A stretch of DNA of 64,000 nucleotides, taken from Blastobasis lacticolella. Its lineage: Eukaryota; Arthropoda; Insecta; Lepidoptera; Blastobasidae. The DNA is taken from the NCBI GenBank assembly GCA_905147135.1, contig LR990044.1, forward strand, positions 16,496,122 through 16,560,121, given 5' to 3'. Below the pieces are notes generated by a model. It saw only the letters and a program-made list of their open reading frames with translations, ran no database searches and was not told where the DNA came from. Each line of letters begins with the position of its first letter. Within the stretch, counting starts at the first letter, position 1. Positions 12,150 through 24,528 of the stretch are shown here, in pieces. The position numbers and the translations under genes were made by a program.

Positions 12150-12335
12150 GTCAATATCCCGTTTTTGCTCTCGCGAGTGCACAGGGTCCGCCTTGACTAT
12201 AATCTTGGCCTTGATAGGTCAGGTAGAGCGTCTGATCTCCGTTACCCTGTTAACAAAAGCCTGACCAGATTGGAAAACAGTTATACGTTCAATTGCCTGA
12301 ATGTGCAGATTTACTCACGATGTTTTCCCTCTAAA
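12150..12335 (-). repeat. SINE family B fragment (reverse)
   Basis: GTCCGCCTTGACTATAATCT, CTGACCAGATTGGAAAAC and CGATGTTTTCCCTC are recognisable. I see no feature between 11350 and 12150 apart from AT-rich sequence. Confidence 0.75.
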
Positions 12336-12689
12336 TAGAGCTTGTTGATGATTTTAATAATGGGAATGATGATGCTTTCGATATTGGATGCCTTCGTAAT
12401 TAAAGAAACACGATCACGAGCTTACAGAGTATCCCCCAGTGATATTGGCTTTTTATCACGCCATGAATTTCGCCTAGTATGTTAATCTAAGTTTTTCACT
12501 CGAAGAAAACTACTACCAAATCTCTTTAACGGTAACAGAGTCCTGTCAAACTGACAAAGTTACTTTATTGAGTAGGATACATCAGTAATCTGTTTGAAAC
12601 AAAAACTTTCTAACCTGATGAGTTTGTTTGGATCCCATGGGTATCGCCGAGATGTACTATTGCCACCACCAAGTCACGATTCTTGCTTG

Positions 12690-12872
12690 TATTATAAGTG
12701 CCAAAAAACTTATAAACTACTTAATATTTTTTTAAAACATACTTATTATACATAATATAACACCCAGTCCCGTAACAGAAATTAAAATTCATCATTTCAA
12801 AATCTTTCCGGCCTGAAATCAAACCCGGGACCTCTGTGTGGCAGGTGTTAACCAACTGAACCACTCAAGTCA
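12690..12872 (-). repeat. SINE family C copy (reverse)
   Basis: Family C is a tRNA-derived SINE with a B-box-like GGTTCGATTCC and a tail containing CTTAGTTTGTGC and GGCACTGTGTGAAT. Here the B-box region reads CAAACCCGGGACCTC on the plus strand. Confidence 0.75.
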
Positions 12873-13114
12873 TCCAGTCGGTGGGAAATATTGCACATCG
12901 CACAGAGTTACATCGTAACAACATTAATAGCATTAATTTTATAAACGGCGAACTGACGTGCCCACATTGTGCACGGGAGTTTGCCGCGAAGATTGGCTGT
13001 GCAAGTCATCTTCGTGCGCATCAGCGCGGATCTGATTAGGGGTTGAAGGGGTTGCCATGGCCGAAACCGGTCGGAAGAGATAATAATAATAATAATAATA
13101 GCATAGTATCGTAG

Positions 13115-13355
13115 GATTGGCCGTGTGGTGTCCGGCAGAGTAGAATAGCACCAACCCCTTACACTCATGGGTGTCGTACAATGCGACTAATGATTTCGAG
13201 GCAAAAGATCAAGAGTCTCCGTAGTCTGGAAAATGGGGAGCAGCATTTTCCATTGTATTATTTAAACACTGCAATCTCCAACCCGCCTGCCAAGCGTAGA
13301 GATTATGGCAATAACCTCCCTTTTCGTGGGAGAGGCCCTAAGTCCTGCAGTGCAG
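13115..13355 (+). repeat. Family A repeat copy
   Basis: It is near complete, from GGCCGTGTGGTGTCCGGCAG to GGCCCTAAGTCCTGCAGTGC. The GAT tail is missing; an AAT microsatellite lies just before its 5' end (13081-13100). Confidence 0.85.
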
Positions 13356-13939
13356 TAGGATTGATATAGCCCACAATAGCGAGCAGAATCAAATAGTTAC
13401 ATTTAAGTGCGACCAATACGGAACGGCAATCGATTCCAATTTTACATAACATCAAATCCGATGGTGCGACGTAACGGCGTATGCGAAATCGGTCGATCGC
13501 ACCCCAGAGTTCGAAATTTAAATTGGTTCGGTCGACCAATGGCACGCCGTCGGACATCCATCATGCGACGCGATAGGTTAACGGCCTAGTTGACGCTCCG
13601 CTGGGTTCTGCAGTCCTAGGACTCAAGTATCGACCAGGTTACTAATGGTTTCTCCATTAATTGCTGTACCAACTGTAGTGGTACAGTGTACTGTAGTACC
13701 GTGGATATTGACACAGATATTTCTTTCCGGTCAGTGACTGCCATCTCAGCTGGTAGTAAGTGATGATACGGTTAAATATGAAGCATAATCGTAACAAGTG
13801 TGTTCCATTGAAACGGTGTCCAGGTGAAACGAAATCCTAGAAACAGCCTATTCACTCTGGTCATGTTCGTTTAAGATGCCGCAACCACGAAATAAGACCA
13901 TATGTGAAGAGACCATATGAGAAATTAAGTTATTAAATT

Positions 13940-14190
13940 TTTTTTTTTTTTTTTTATGTCATACGGTAGGCAAACAGGCAAGCGGGCCACCTGATGTAAA
14001 GTGGTCACCACTGCCTATAGACATTAGCAACACCAAGAGTATCGCTAATGCGTTGCCCACCTCTATAACACGTTGCTCTGGCAGCAAAAAGCAAATGCCA
14101 CTCCACTGCCAAAGCCACGGTTCCCCAAATCCCCACCCCAATATTACCCTGTGATAGACAGGCTGCGTGTACATAGTCACATAACTTCCA
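13940..14190 (-). mobile_element. CR1/Jockey-like LINE 3' end (reverse)
   Basis: A poly-T run at 13940-13955 is followed by GGTAGGCAAACAGGCAAGCG and GTGGTCACCACTGCCTATAG, the reverse complement of the 56240-56480 copy. Confidence 0.75.
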
Positions 14191-14299
14191 ATGGCATGAG
14201 AATTTTCTGTGTACTAAACCCTTAACTTAAATATAAGGAGCATTTGTCATGTTTCTTGTTGATTGTTTGTATGAGTATCTATTTATACATAGTATATGT

Positions 14300-14528
14300 A
14301 TTTATAAAACAAAGTCACTTCCCGCCGTCTGTCCCTATCTATGCACGTCTGTATCTATGTACGCTAAGATCTTTTAAACTACGCGACGGATTTTAAGGGG
14401 TTTACCACAATAGATAGAGTGATTCAAGGGATAGGTTTATAAGCAAGAAAAAAAGGGTAGATAGGGGTAAAGTAAGGTATATGTAGGAGTAGGATGCCAC
14501 GCGAACAAAGTCGCTGCGAGTCCACTAG
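14300..14528 (-). repeat. Family D repeat copy (reverse)
   Basis: It runs ATAAAACAAAGTCACTTCCC to GTCGCTGCGAGTCCACTAGT. Confidence 0.75.
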
Positions 14529-14999
14529 TTACTCATACGTATGAGAAAAGATGATAGATAATAGTTACCTATAGGGAATATATCCTCTATAGGAGATCCA
14601 AGCATGAAAGTATTATCTGCGTTGGTATGTATATTCTCAATAAAATCCAAAGGTTGTTTACAAAAAAATATTGGTGCAATGCTTGATAGCCACTCAAGGA
14701 AAATCAAACAAACATCCTTTCATTATGATCATATTACTCATACACATATAAACCCACGTAATAAGAGCCCAAAATGCTTTTATTACTTTTCACGTGATAA
14801 GATTTCATTAATATGAATGTTAATAATAAAAAGTACGTTCGCCAAGTTCGCCTTCGTCGTGAAACATTCCTTCGCAATTTTCCGCGCCTCACCCGATTCG
14901 CGGCAAATGGCACAAAAGGCGTTATCCAAAGATAGTGATGGGCAATTTTTAAATAAAATAGCAATCGAATTATTTCACTTATTTGTCATAAATCATATT

Positions 15000-15055
15000 A
15001 GCCGAAAGTCTCCCACTGCTGGGCATAGGCCTCCGCCAGATATCTCCACAAACGC
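15000..15055 (+). repeat. Short LINE/SINE fragment
   Basis: CCCACTGCTGGGCATAGGCC is a motif widespread in lepidopteran retroelements. From here to 16250 I see only AT-rich sequence with no supportable feature. Confidence 0.4.
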
Positions 15056-16255
15056 CAAAATTTGTCATTCGAATGAAAATAATCAAAACAATTTTCTTCT
15101 CTAATAAATTTTGAATGTAAAAAGCGAATTAACCATTCGAACGACTTTTATTTACGTGTACAACACAGATTTTGTTAATTTTTAAAAAATATTGAAGGTT
15201 TATAGTAATCAGAAACCATTTGCCACTCGAGTACTAGCTTCAATTACATATTTTGTTAGTTTTATTGATTTGTTTTCACTCGAACGGTTTTATTTTTTAT
15301 TCCAATAATTCAAAAACAACGTTTATACAATACTTATTTTAAACAACGGTTGCGAATTCGAATAAATCATTCCTATTCGCCCATCCCTACCCACTGGGAT
15401 ATCATACTAAATCGCATTGCAGAAATCACAGAGGCCCGTGAGTAACGCATCGATCGCACCCAAGAGTTCCAAATTCAAATTCGTCGGTTACTCGGGTCAT
15501 CTATCAAGCTACGGGGTAAACGTCCCAGTTGTCGCTCCAATGATTCGGAGCGAGTTCACGTGGTAACGCCTCGCTTTCACGCCTTGATATATTAGACGTT
15601 GTCGGGAAAAATGTAAGTGAAAATGAAAGTAATGAAGTTGTGTGGCTCGACGCGCCTTCAGGGATGGCTTCGTACCTCAGGTTTTAGATGTACGTATGGG
15701 TGTGTGACTTATTGTTAGACAAGGTGTACCTAGATGGAATGCTTTGATGAAGCGTTGACATCCAAACGAAGTCATATAGAGACTGTAATAAAAATACCAA
15801 GCTAATACTTTCAAAAGTTCTTAGCAAGCCAGACGAAGATAAGAAATGAAAGTGAGTCTACACTCGAGCCTTCAAGTAGATTAATCTTGATACTCATTAA
15901 TCAATTGGAAAGTATTATGACGTAATTGAAGTGGATATAGGCTTAGGCACCAACGCAATTGGTAATCTACGAGTAACAACAACTCTATTAATGTACATTT
16001 ATTTTGTTATCAGTTCTCTAAACTAGTTTTTGGAATTGATGAAATTACTAAATTACTTAGAGGACATGATAAAATCGAGTTGTTATTTTAATATCCTGTG
16101 AAATTTTATAAAAATTTCTTTTAATGGAATACTATCATAATAAAAGCTCTGGTAAACACTTTAGTTTTTATTTTCATGATACCGTTTTCCTTAGTAACAA
16201 ACGAGCCTATACCATTAATATTATTTTAGGGCTGATTTTCCAACCTACATTTATA

Positions 16256-16470
16256 TAAAAATCAATTGCTGTGCGTTAGTCTCGTTAAAACTTAGAAACG
16301 GTTGGACCGATTTGAATAATTTTTGTTATTGTTTTGATCGCTTTAATGCAGGTAGTTTATACGCATAAAAAGGTATGTGGTAGGTAGGTGTAGGATAGGT
16401 ATAAGGTAGGTAAAATGTAGGTGTAGGTGTAAGGTAGGTAGGCTTCATAAAACGTCAATTTTGTCGCACG
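16256..16470 (+). repeat. Retroelement 3' fragment with GTAGG minisatellite
   Basis: GTTGGACCGATTTGAATAAT and the related motif near 17160 (GGATGGACCGATTTCGATTT) belong to a shared repeat; 16378-16442 is a degenerate GTAGGT array. I see no gene between 16470 and 17820. Confidence 0.45.
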
Positions 16471-17817
16471 CGTGTAATTAAATAAACTAACCAACGTGCA
16501 TTATACACAGCCGACTAGTGTACTTACTCTAATATCCGACATTTTAGGACGTGGAATATCTTGTATATAATTTTGAAACGAAGAATTTTGCAAATACTTA
16601 GACATACCTATCGTTTATTCGGGGATGTGCCCTGCTGAGTTCCGATTGGTAAAAAATCTCCGTGGTGACCAAAGCTGTAACTAAGTGTCGCCATTTTGAA
16701 ATGTCATAGCAATTCCAACAGCGACGCTGTCACCGGGTCGGATAAATTTGTTGGAAAATAGACATTTTACGGCTGAAATTTAACTGCGGAGGGATGTAAA
16801 GCACTTGCCGACATTCGCAGAAACTATCCTTGCTCGGTACTTAAACTTGACTGTTTACCGAAAATGTGAAAACAGAATGGAATTGAACAAAAACACGAGT
16901 TAAAATATTCATTGATGCTTAATCGGCTTCATTTCCGTCGGCCTTTGTGTCCGATTGAACGTATTCAAATCGGTATCATGTCAAACGGGTAATGGGGTGC
17001 GTACGTTGAAAACATTCACTCATTTGTTTTTATTGGCCGCCATCATTGGGTTGTAGCTATAAAGCTGCGCTTATTTTTTGAAAAAAGAGTTGTAGAGTTT
17101 GACGTGTGTATCTGCAGCTTTGTGTATGTGTGTGACTGTCGTAGTTCCCGTACCTACGGATGGACCGATTTCGATTTGAAAGCCAGTTTATTCGGGATGA
17201 TGGAGATGTAGATCATCACTTACCACCAGGTGAGATGGCGGTCAAAAGCCTGGATAGTCTAAATAAAATAAAAAAATATGGTTTTTAGGTTTGTTCCGTT
17301 AAAATCCGTCCAGTGATTTAGGAAATGCTTGATTTGATGTATATTTGGTTACTGTCGGTTATGTCATTATTTGTAACTATACAGTGTCTAAAGTCAATGA
17401 ACTAAAGTCACGTTTGCGATTTGTTTTCGTTTTATTTAAGTCACTTTTGTCGGCTATCCATTGCTCAGAGAAGGAATCAAACAAGCGGGTCACCTGATGG
17501 TAATATAAGCCGTGAGCGATCCCAGCCGAACATATACACGCGTACGCCCGGGCGGTGCCAGACGCGATTCCGGGCCTTTGAGAAATGTATCGGTATCTCC
17601 TTTCCTTGCCCCCTTGATTTATTTGTTTGTCGCCAACAGCTATGTTAATGCGTAATAACATTTATAATACTGCACTCTCCAACCACTTATAAAGCATATA
17701 ACACCCGTATTCAGTAACGTTACTGTAAGGTCTCACAGTGTGGAATGCACAGGGTTCCAATTGACAATATTTGAGTAGCTATCAGCACTCCGTCAAAATT
17801 AACAAAATTTACCAACC

Positions 17818-18072
17818 ATATGGCCGTGTGGTGTCCGACAGAGTAGAATTGCACCAACCCCTTACACTCGTGGGTGTCGTTCAAGGCGACTAATGTTTTC
17901 AAGACCAAAGATCTAGAGTCTCTGTAGGCTGGAAAATAGGCAGCAGCGTTTTCCATTGTTATATATACAACACTGCGATCTCCAACCCGCCTGCCAAGCG
18001 TGGAGATTATGGCAATAACCTCCCCTTTCGTGGGAGAGGCCTTAGTCCTGCAGTGGACTGTTGATGGTTTGT
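17818..18072 (+). repeat. Family A repeat copy
   Basis: It is near complete, with GGCCGTGTGGTGTCCGACAG and CTGCAGTGGACTGTTGATGG. Confidence 0.85.
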
Positions 18073-18096
18073 GAGGACCAAAAATAGAGCCGTATT

Positions 18097-18148
18097 GAAC
18101 GTAGTGCGTTCAAGCAGTGTTAGAACGTAGTGCGTTCAAGCAGTGTGA
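18097..18148 (+). repeat. 26-bp tandem duplication
   Basis: GAACGTAGTGCGTTCAAGCA starts at 18097 and again at 18123. Confidence 0.85.
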
Positions 18149-18861
18149 GAACGCATAGTGACACTACTTAGTCAAGGTGACATTACTTAGTATTGTTTGT
18201 AAACATTGGTGTAATAGACATTGAGGAAGTTTAAAGTCATAGTTATAGTAATTTTTATTTATGAAACAGGTATTAGTGATGTTACATATCTGTTTGGAAT
18301 CTCAACGATCCGCCTATTGTCATATAACATTTTGTAGGTACTTCATGAGCATAATATTTCTGCTCATACTAAATCAAGCAGCGGTTGGTTAAGAACTGTT
18401 GATCTTGATTGATGAGTAAAGAACTGCTGGTCTAGCCATCTTTGACAGCTCCGCTTGCGTGATGCGTGTATGGTAGAAAATTGACAGCTCGAAGTTCGAC
18501 TATTTCTACCAACATCTACATTGACTTTGATTGTGTAGGATCATCCGCCAATCCGCCTCCTTTGTACACCGAAAGTACGTGAATTGTCTATGGACCAAGA
18601 ATTTCTACCGTTTGTGGTAGAAAGCTTAGGTCTGATAACGTTAGCTTATGTCAAATCCCATACATTTTTTCTACCACAAACGATGGCAGATTAACAATTG
18701 TAGATTAACGCAACCTCCTGGCTAAGGCCGCTGTACACTTTTATGTAACGGTTTGCTAAACATACTACCTCTGACACAAAGAATCGCTAGTGTCCCTATC
18801 CTGCGCGATGTGTTCCCAATAAGTTATCTGTAATATAGATTTTGAGACTTTCGTGGTTATT

Positions 18862-19001
18862 CACTATACTTTCATCACACATGTTATCGGGTTTATTACT
18901 ATTCGTGACCATGACGCATGCAACTGCGTCGAAATATCGAGGTAAAAATAATACTAACCGTGGTAATAAACGCGATAGTATGTGCGATGAAAGTGTAATA
19001 T
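18862..19001. mobile_element. Inverted-repeat element (about 140 bp)
   Basis: Arms at 18862-18898 and 18964-19001 are about 37 bases each with a few mismatches, sharing CTTTCATC, CACAT and GTTTATTA. The centre contains GCATGCAACTGCGTCGAAAT. Confidence 0.65.
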
Positions 19002-19056
19002 TCTGTAGTTCACACAAGTCTTTTTAAATGTAACGTTAATATTACGTAATCCTTCT

Positions 19057-19300
19057 AGTGGCGTCCACGCGAAGGAACGTTTCTCGCCCGTACGATTCGG
19101 ATGTGGAATGAGCTCCCAGCGTCAGTGTTTCCTTTGGACATGAGATCGTTCAATAGATATATAAGATATATCTTTAGAGCTGGCCAACGCATTGATAGCG
19201 CCTCTGGTGTGACAGATGTTCATAGGTAGCGGTGACCGCTTTCCATCAGGCAGCCCGCTTGCCTGTTTGTCTGCCGTATAACATATAATAAAAAACCATA
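19057..19300 (+). pseudogene. CR1/Jockey-like LINE ORF2 C-terminus and 3' UTR
   Basis: The frame reads GTFLARTIRMWNELPASVFP, the conserved RT-I-R-x-WN-x-LP block near the end of such reverse transcriptases, and stops at TAG near 19218. The 3' UTR then matches GGTGACCGCTTTCCATCAGG and ends in TAATAAAAAA. It is a 5'-truncated copy and shows what encodes the related ends at 13940 and 56240. Confidence 0.8.
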
Positions 19301-19595
19301 TATGCTGCTACCAATTCCATTTAAGATTTCAGTAGAAACTCCTCAGGGTTGTTGATCATGTGCGTATTGTGCGTATCCAAGTTTTGCTAAGATAAAAGAT
19401 CCATAAAATATATCGAGGAAAATCTTTCCAGAAAACTTGTGATATATTTTACCGCAACGTGGATCGAACCGTTGAAATCTAAGATGAAGTTAACTATGAG
19501 ATGTAGAGTCAAGAATGAGAAGAAAACTCTCTCCCGCTGAAACTACCGAACGGACTTTGATGAAATTTTGCATTGTTTAGTCGTATACATCGACT

Positions 19596-19735
19596 AGCTA
19601 TGCCACCCCCGCCAGACACGGGTAAGAGAGGCCGGCCCAAGAACCGATGGCTTCACGACCTCAAGAATGATTTGCGTACCAATAAACCTAAACTAATGAT
19701 CCCGAAGACCGAGCGAAGAGGACCAAGAGCTTGAG
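19596..19735 (+). pseudogene. RTE-like reverse transcriptase C-terminal fragment
   Basis: GKRGRPKNRWLHDLKNDLRT is the RGRPxxRWxDD-like block of RTE-type ORFs; it is short and without a complete tail. Confidence 0.65.
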
Positions 19736-21221
19736 CTTACTCGTACATCCCAGAATAACACATAATGACACATTAAATCCCACCGGCAATCGTAGGCAGA
19801 CGACCTTGTAAAGGTCGTAGGGAATCCATACTGCTAGATTGAAAAGACATAACAGGCTATCGGTGAGGACATAATATAGATAGGAATAGGAACGCCGCAT
19901 AATATAGATATTACCCATCTGCCAGTTTCATATAGCGTACGAAAATTGTTGATCTCGGATTATCATACGAAAACAATGGAATAGAAAAACAGTTGCGTAT
20001 GAAAGTGATACATAGTGGAAAAAATGGCAAAAGTAATGCTACGCGGTTGTGCTTTCGTACTTTTTAAGTGCTATAGGCGTTTTTCTAAGACGAGATAAGA
20101 TGGCTGCCTCTATTTGTATTCTGTTATCATTGGGAATGGAAAAATAAATTTGAACAGGCATCCCTTTGATGCGTATGTGGATTTCAATAATAATTATGTT
20201 TATAAATCGCATATGGATTTGCGTGTGAATTTAAGATTTAAATTAAAATATTAGATCCTGTGCAACATTGAAACGATGTATTTTAACGAAAATCTGACAA
20301 ACCACAAACATAGATATTGGTTTCTAAATTTCGTCTACAATATTTTATTGGCTTTGATTCGTTAATTTTATATTGAAACTTCGTTTGTATGGACAGCGCT
20401 CGGGGGAATACCTCTTAATTTTAAAAATTATATCTGCGTGTCTGCCAGTGTCTGTGCGTTTTTTTTTATTTAAAACTTTGTATAATCGAGATAGTTCTAT
20501 ATTAGTTGCTTATGTATGTGTAAAAAATTTCGGATGTTCTTCAAAATCTGTCTATTAGGTTATGTATTGTGACAAACACATGCGTTTTCCCGCGAGTAGT
20601 TGTCGTGTTCCTTTCATTTGTCGTATAACATTCATAAACTCAGTTTTGTCTGTTTTACATTCTTTAAGGTGAGTTCACTTGCCGTACCTATTCTAGTAAG
20701 GTCTGTGCTATACGTCAAGCTTCTCGATTGCCAGCTGATTAATCAGTCAGTATCGTTTCTTATGACAACTGCGCTGCCAGTGATTATGTAGGTTAACATC
20801 ATCAGTGTTAAAAACGAGGACACCTAGAACTGTGCACGCTTCGACACCGAAGCAACGGTACAAAGTTGCACTATTGTTTTATTTAATAATTCAACGTTCT
20901 TATCTCCTACAAATTCTATAATTATTATCTGTATATTGTTTACATTTCCCACGTCTAATTCAAATGGGACATAGCTAATTGAATGTCTTTTTTATTATAA
21001 TTTAAACCTATCAGTGACACCAATACATTGCGACTAAAATGGCCATGTCCTTATAATAAAGATAATTCATACATTTATTAATTACGTCGGAAATATTAAT
21101 CGACTTAGAGTCTATTTCATGAAATATGTTCCATGAAGAGAGGCGCTGTTGTCTAGCCTAGCTAGGTAGGTAGGTACTTTAATGTTTGTAGTTCCTCTAA
21201 TTTCCACGTGACTTCTTTCTT

Positions 21222-21475
21222 ATACTAGTAACAGATGCTCCGATTAGGCTGGAGCCGACCAACCGTCAGTTGCAATCGATACTAATCCTTACGATGTACA
21301 AGTTCAAGTCGCTTTTGGATTGATTCTGATACGCGAGCGAGCCGACCTTGGTCGTACGTCCGACTACGACCTTCGAACCCAAAAGAGGCTTTATTTTATA
21401 CTGAGTAAGGATTTGTATCAACGGCCACAGTCGATTGGTCGGCTCCAGCCAAAACGGAACGTCTGTTACTGATAT
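21222..21475. mobile_element. Long-TIR foldback element (about 250 bp)
   Basis: About 70 bases at each end are inverted copies at roughly 80 percent identity. Shared cores are AGTAACAGA, GGCTGGAGCCGACCAA and AATCCTTA. The middle (AAGTCGCTTTTGGATT) has no coding potential. No clear target-site duplication was found. Confidence 0.7.
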
Positions 21476-21939
21476 TAAAACGAACTCTACTGAAGGTTGT
21501 TACACTGGAGTAACGTACTGTGCGCAATGAATCGCTGTAGAAAGTGACAGTAGCTTGAGCATTCACCTCACGGTGCATATTTTAACCGATACACAACACA
21601 TACTGAATCACACACGCATGACTTAATACTCACAACTACCTACATACATACATCGCCTTATACAATGGAGTAGTTAAACCTATCTAAATAAGTCAATACA
21701 CTATCTCATTTTAGTAGTTCTTGCGTAACAAACTTTCGCTTTTTATAGTAGAATGTATGTGATTTAGTATTACGAAGGAAAATTAGGATAATAAAAAACA
21801 AATGATTTTGATTATTTTTTAATGTCTACATAGGTATGTGCTTGCACTCTAAGCATAACTGACCAAAGACAGCGTTTTTTTTCGTAATACTGCACAGGAT
21901 AAAAGGCAGCACCGGGTCAGATAAATTTGTGGCACTGTA

Positions 21940-22050
21940 TTTTACACATTGCGATTTCGAACTAGCCTGGGAAGCGTGGCATAAGTAACCCACTACTAAC
22001 ATGGAGGAGGGTCAAGTCCAGCAGCGGACTGTAATGGACTGTTGATGAAA
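21940..22050 (+). repeat. Family A 3' fragment, diverged
   Basis: CATTGCGATTTCGAACTAGC and CAGCAGCGGACTGTAATGGA can be aligned to family A by eye. Confidence 0.5.
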
Positions 22051-22521
22051 ATAATGATCAAGGAGATTCTAAACGTAATAGGCATATTGTAACAGGTAGG
22101 TATGTAACATAGTAGGTATATTGTGTAACTACACGGTTCTAATTATTTTGTTTTTGTTACATTGTGGCAAATGTTTCTTAGAAATCATGGTAGAAGAAAG
22201 AAATAAGGTATTAGGACTTTATCAACCACGATAAAGTGAAAATAATTATCCGAGTCCTACTTATCCTTGATTTGGTTCTTAGAAACGAGTTTATTCCGAC
22301 GTTTCCCTTCGCCATAGAAACACAAACAAGAAAAAGATCTACAAACCTGCTATACGACTATTGTATTTGTTTGGGAAAAATAAATAACACGAAAGGTTTT
22401 CGTGTTGTTTGTTTGTTTCATTTAAACGAAAAAAATACAGATTAACTTTAAGCTTCATGGGATTGAGGATGTAGGGTATCGAATAAAAATATAATCTACA
22501 GAATACCTACTAAATGCATTT

Positions 22522-22542
22522 TGTTCTCTTCTTTTCCAGGAA
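22522..22542 (+). promoter_or_regulatory. Splice acceptor and leader of the secreted-protein gene
   Basis: A pyrimidine-rich run (TTGTTCTCTTCTTTTCCAG) ends at about 22538, leaving four leader bases before the ATG. This supports the start choice and implies a 5' UTR exon further upstream that I cannot place. Confidence 0.6.
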
Positions 22543-23925
22543 ATGCAGATCCGGTGGAGTATCTCGGCAGTATTGCTGCTAGCCGTTGTCAGTGCAGCTT
22601 TAGATGTAGAAAAAACAGTGCAACAAGTGCAGAGCATTCTCCAAGCAAATGCTCAACTACCTAGACTTACAAGAGATGAAATTATCCAACTTCTCAATGA
22701 CATAAGAGCCGAAGACGCTAGCAAAAGCAAATCTTCTTCCACAGAACATTCAAGAGAAACCAACATCATAACGACCACGCCTTACAACACAAATGATAAT
22801 GAAGTGTATTACACACAAACTCAAAATGTCCAAGAAAACTATGTTGATTATAAAACTGAGTACACAGAACCAGCCACTACAGCGCCTGTTTTTGAAACCA
22901 CAACGAAAAGTGAACCTACTGTCATGGTCGTATTACCCTATACACCGCGGGACGGCTCATCTCTACAAGAGTTATTCACAAAACCACCTCGTGTAGAGGT
23001 AGTGCCACAGTCTAAAATAACACCAAGACCTATATCTTTGAAATCTAACGAAAAACTTCAAGAGACTTTGAAAAGCAATGCCAAATTTGCTGATAAACAA
23101 AAAATTGATATCCCAGCCGAACTACAGGCTTTCCTAGATTCTCATGGTTTAAAGGGTAAACCAGGGCAAGATCATTTTTTGCTACCTCTAGATGGATTTA
23201 AACCGCTACCACCGGCGAAGGTTGTGGATGGTACAGTGCAATTACCAGAAAATATTTTGCTGTCTTATGATTTAATCCCAACGAGCTCTGATTCCAAACA
23301 ATCAGCAGATAGTAGTCAGTCTTTATCTCCAAACAGCTTTTTATACCAACCACTTCGACCCGAATTTCCATATGAATTGGATACTTCATCATCAGAGTCA
23401 AAGAAAACTGTTTTACCTTTAGAAATGCCCAAGCGCATTATAAAATCTCCAGCCACTCTAAAACCAAATTATGCTCCGATCGAATATGATTCTGTTAAAG
23501 TGATACCCTTAGACAATGGACCTAACCCACTTGAAGATGAAAGGGTAGTTTTAGAAAATGACTTTGATAAAAGACAAACTAATATATCTCTTCAAGCATC
23601 AATTGGCACTGTGGATGAAAGCGCATCAACAACGCCTGCTAACGAGCCCAAAGATGCCATAACGAATGCTCCATCAGGAAATGACTCAGCTGGTTCTAAT
23701 ACTGATGCAGGCGCATCAATTACCGATCTAGAAGATTCTTTCGGTGGAGCTGCTCCTGTGAATCCCGGTGATTCTGAGCTCCCGCCGCCAAGAAAGAATG
23801 GCTTTTATTGGATGGTCGACTGGAATAGTTTCTTAGAAGTAGGGGATGGTGATACTAAAGTAAACATTCGATTTGAACCTAAATTGGGCGATCCTCAGAT
23901 GTTCTTACCAGTAAATGTGCCGTGA
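22543..23925 (+). CDS. Secreted protein of unknown function (460 residues)
   Basis: The ATG opens a 460-residue frame with a signal peptide (MQIRW, then SISAVLLLAVVSA, likely cut before ALDVEK). Residues about 19-60 look helical (KTVQQVQSILQANAQL, DEIIQLLNDI). A long Ser/Thr/Pro-rich and probably disordered middle follows. The last 43 residues form a compact aromatic segment beginning NGFYWMVDWNSFLEVGDGDT, the most likely conserved part. Two N-glycosylation sequons are seen (N347-I-S, N380-D-S), and a KR pair just before QTNIS could be a processing site. There is no membrane helix beyond the signal. A TTTTCCAG acceptor ends 5 bases before the ATG, so a non-coding first exon probably lies upstream. 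I do not recognise the family; extracellular, matrix or cuticle-associated roles are possible but unsupported. Confidence 0.85.
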   Translation: MQIRWSISAVLLLAVVSAALDVEKTVQQVQSILQANAQLPRLTRDEIIQLLNDIRAEDASKSKSSSTEHSRETNIITTTPYNTNDNEVYYTQTQNVQENYVDYKTEYTEPATTAPVFETTTKSEPTVMVVLPYTPRDGSSLQELFTKPPRVEVVPQSKITPRPISLKSNEKLQETLKSNAKFADKQKIDIPAELQAFLDSHGLKGKPGQDHFLLPLDGFKPLPPAKVVDGTVQLPENILLSYDLIPTSSDSKQSADSSQSLSPNSFLYQPLRPEFPYELDTSSSESKKTVLPLEMPKRIIKSPATLKPNYAPIEYDSVKVIPLDNGPNPLEDERVVLENDFDKRQTNISLQASIGTVDESASTTPANEPKDAITNAPSGNDSAGSNTDAGASITDLEDSFGGAAPVNPGDSELPPPRKNGFYWMVDWNSFLEVGDGDTKVNIRFEPKLGDPQMFLPVNVP

Positions 23926-24354
23926 ATGCGTTACTGGAATATGGTAGTGATGCAACTATTTTCGATATTGTTCTAGTCTTGTAGTTTGTAAAACAAAAAA
24001 TAATATGGGCCTCTATGGTAAATGTTACGTGGAATTGGGTGTAGTTGGTTACAGTTGTAAATAAGTCATAGAAACTTGTGAAAGAAATAAGAGTTGGAGC
24101 AACGCGTAAGAAGCCATTCTTAAAGTTTAATTTCGAAGTACTATTATTTTAGGTTATTTATATTTCAAGTTATATTTTTTCCAACATAATATTTTAATCG
24201 TAGACAAGCCATTATTTTGTATCTAGATGAAACTCTTCTCTGACTTTTACCTGAAAGTATAAATTATTTTCTGTTAGTTATTCTACACAATAAGAATCCT
24301 GTACATGTATTGTGTCCTTTCTAAATCAATATAATTATAAAATTAGTGTATTTT

Positions 24355-24528
24355 GGGCCGATTTTTCAATCCTCAGATAAAACAGTTAGTCTGATAAGCT
24401 ATTGTGCGACTAAAATAAAACTGTATCATTACTTCATATGTTATTGATGGATTATAGTTTGTTTTGATTTGGCAGTATATTACTTTATCGGACAGGTAAA
24501 TTTTATCTGAGGATTGAAAAATCGGCCC
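24355..24528. mobile_element. 174-bp MITE with perfect 28-bp terminal inverted repeats
   Basis: The left end GGGCCGATTTTTCAATCCTC (28 bases in all, 24355-24382) is the exact reverse complement of 24501-24528. The interior is AT-rich and non-coding. Flanks show at most a TT duplication, so I do not assign a superfamily. It lies in the likely 3' UTR of the secreted-protein gene. Confidence 0.85.
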
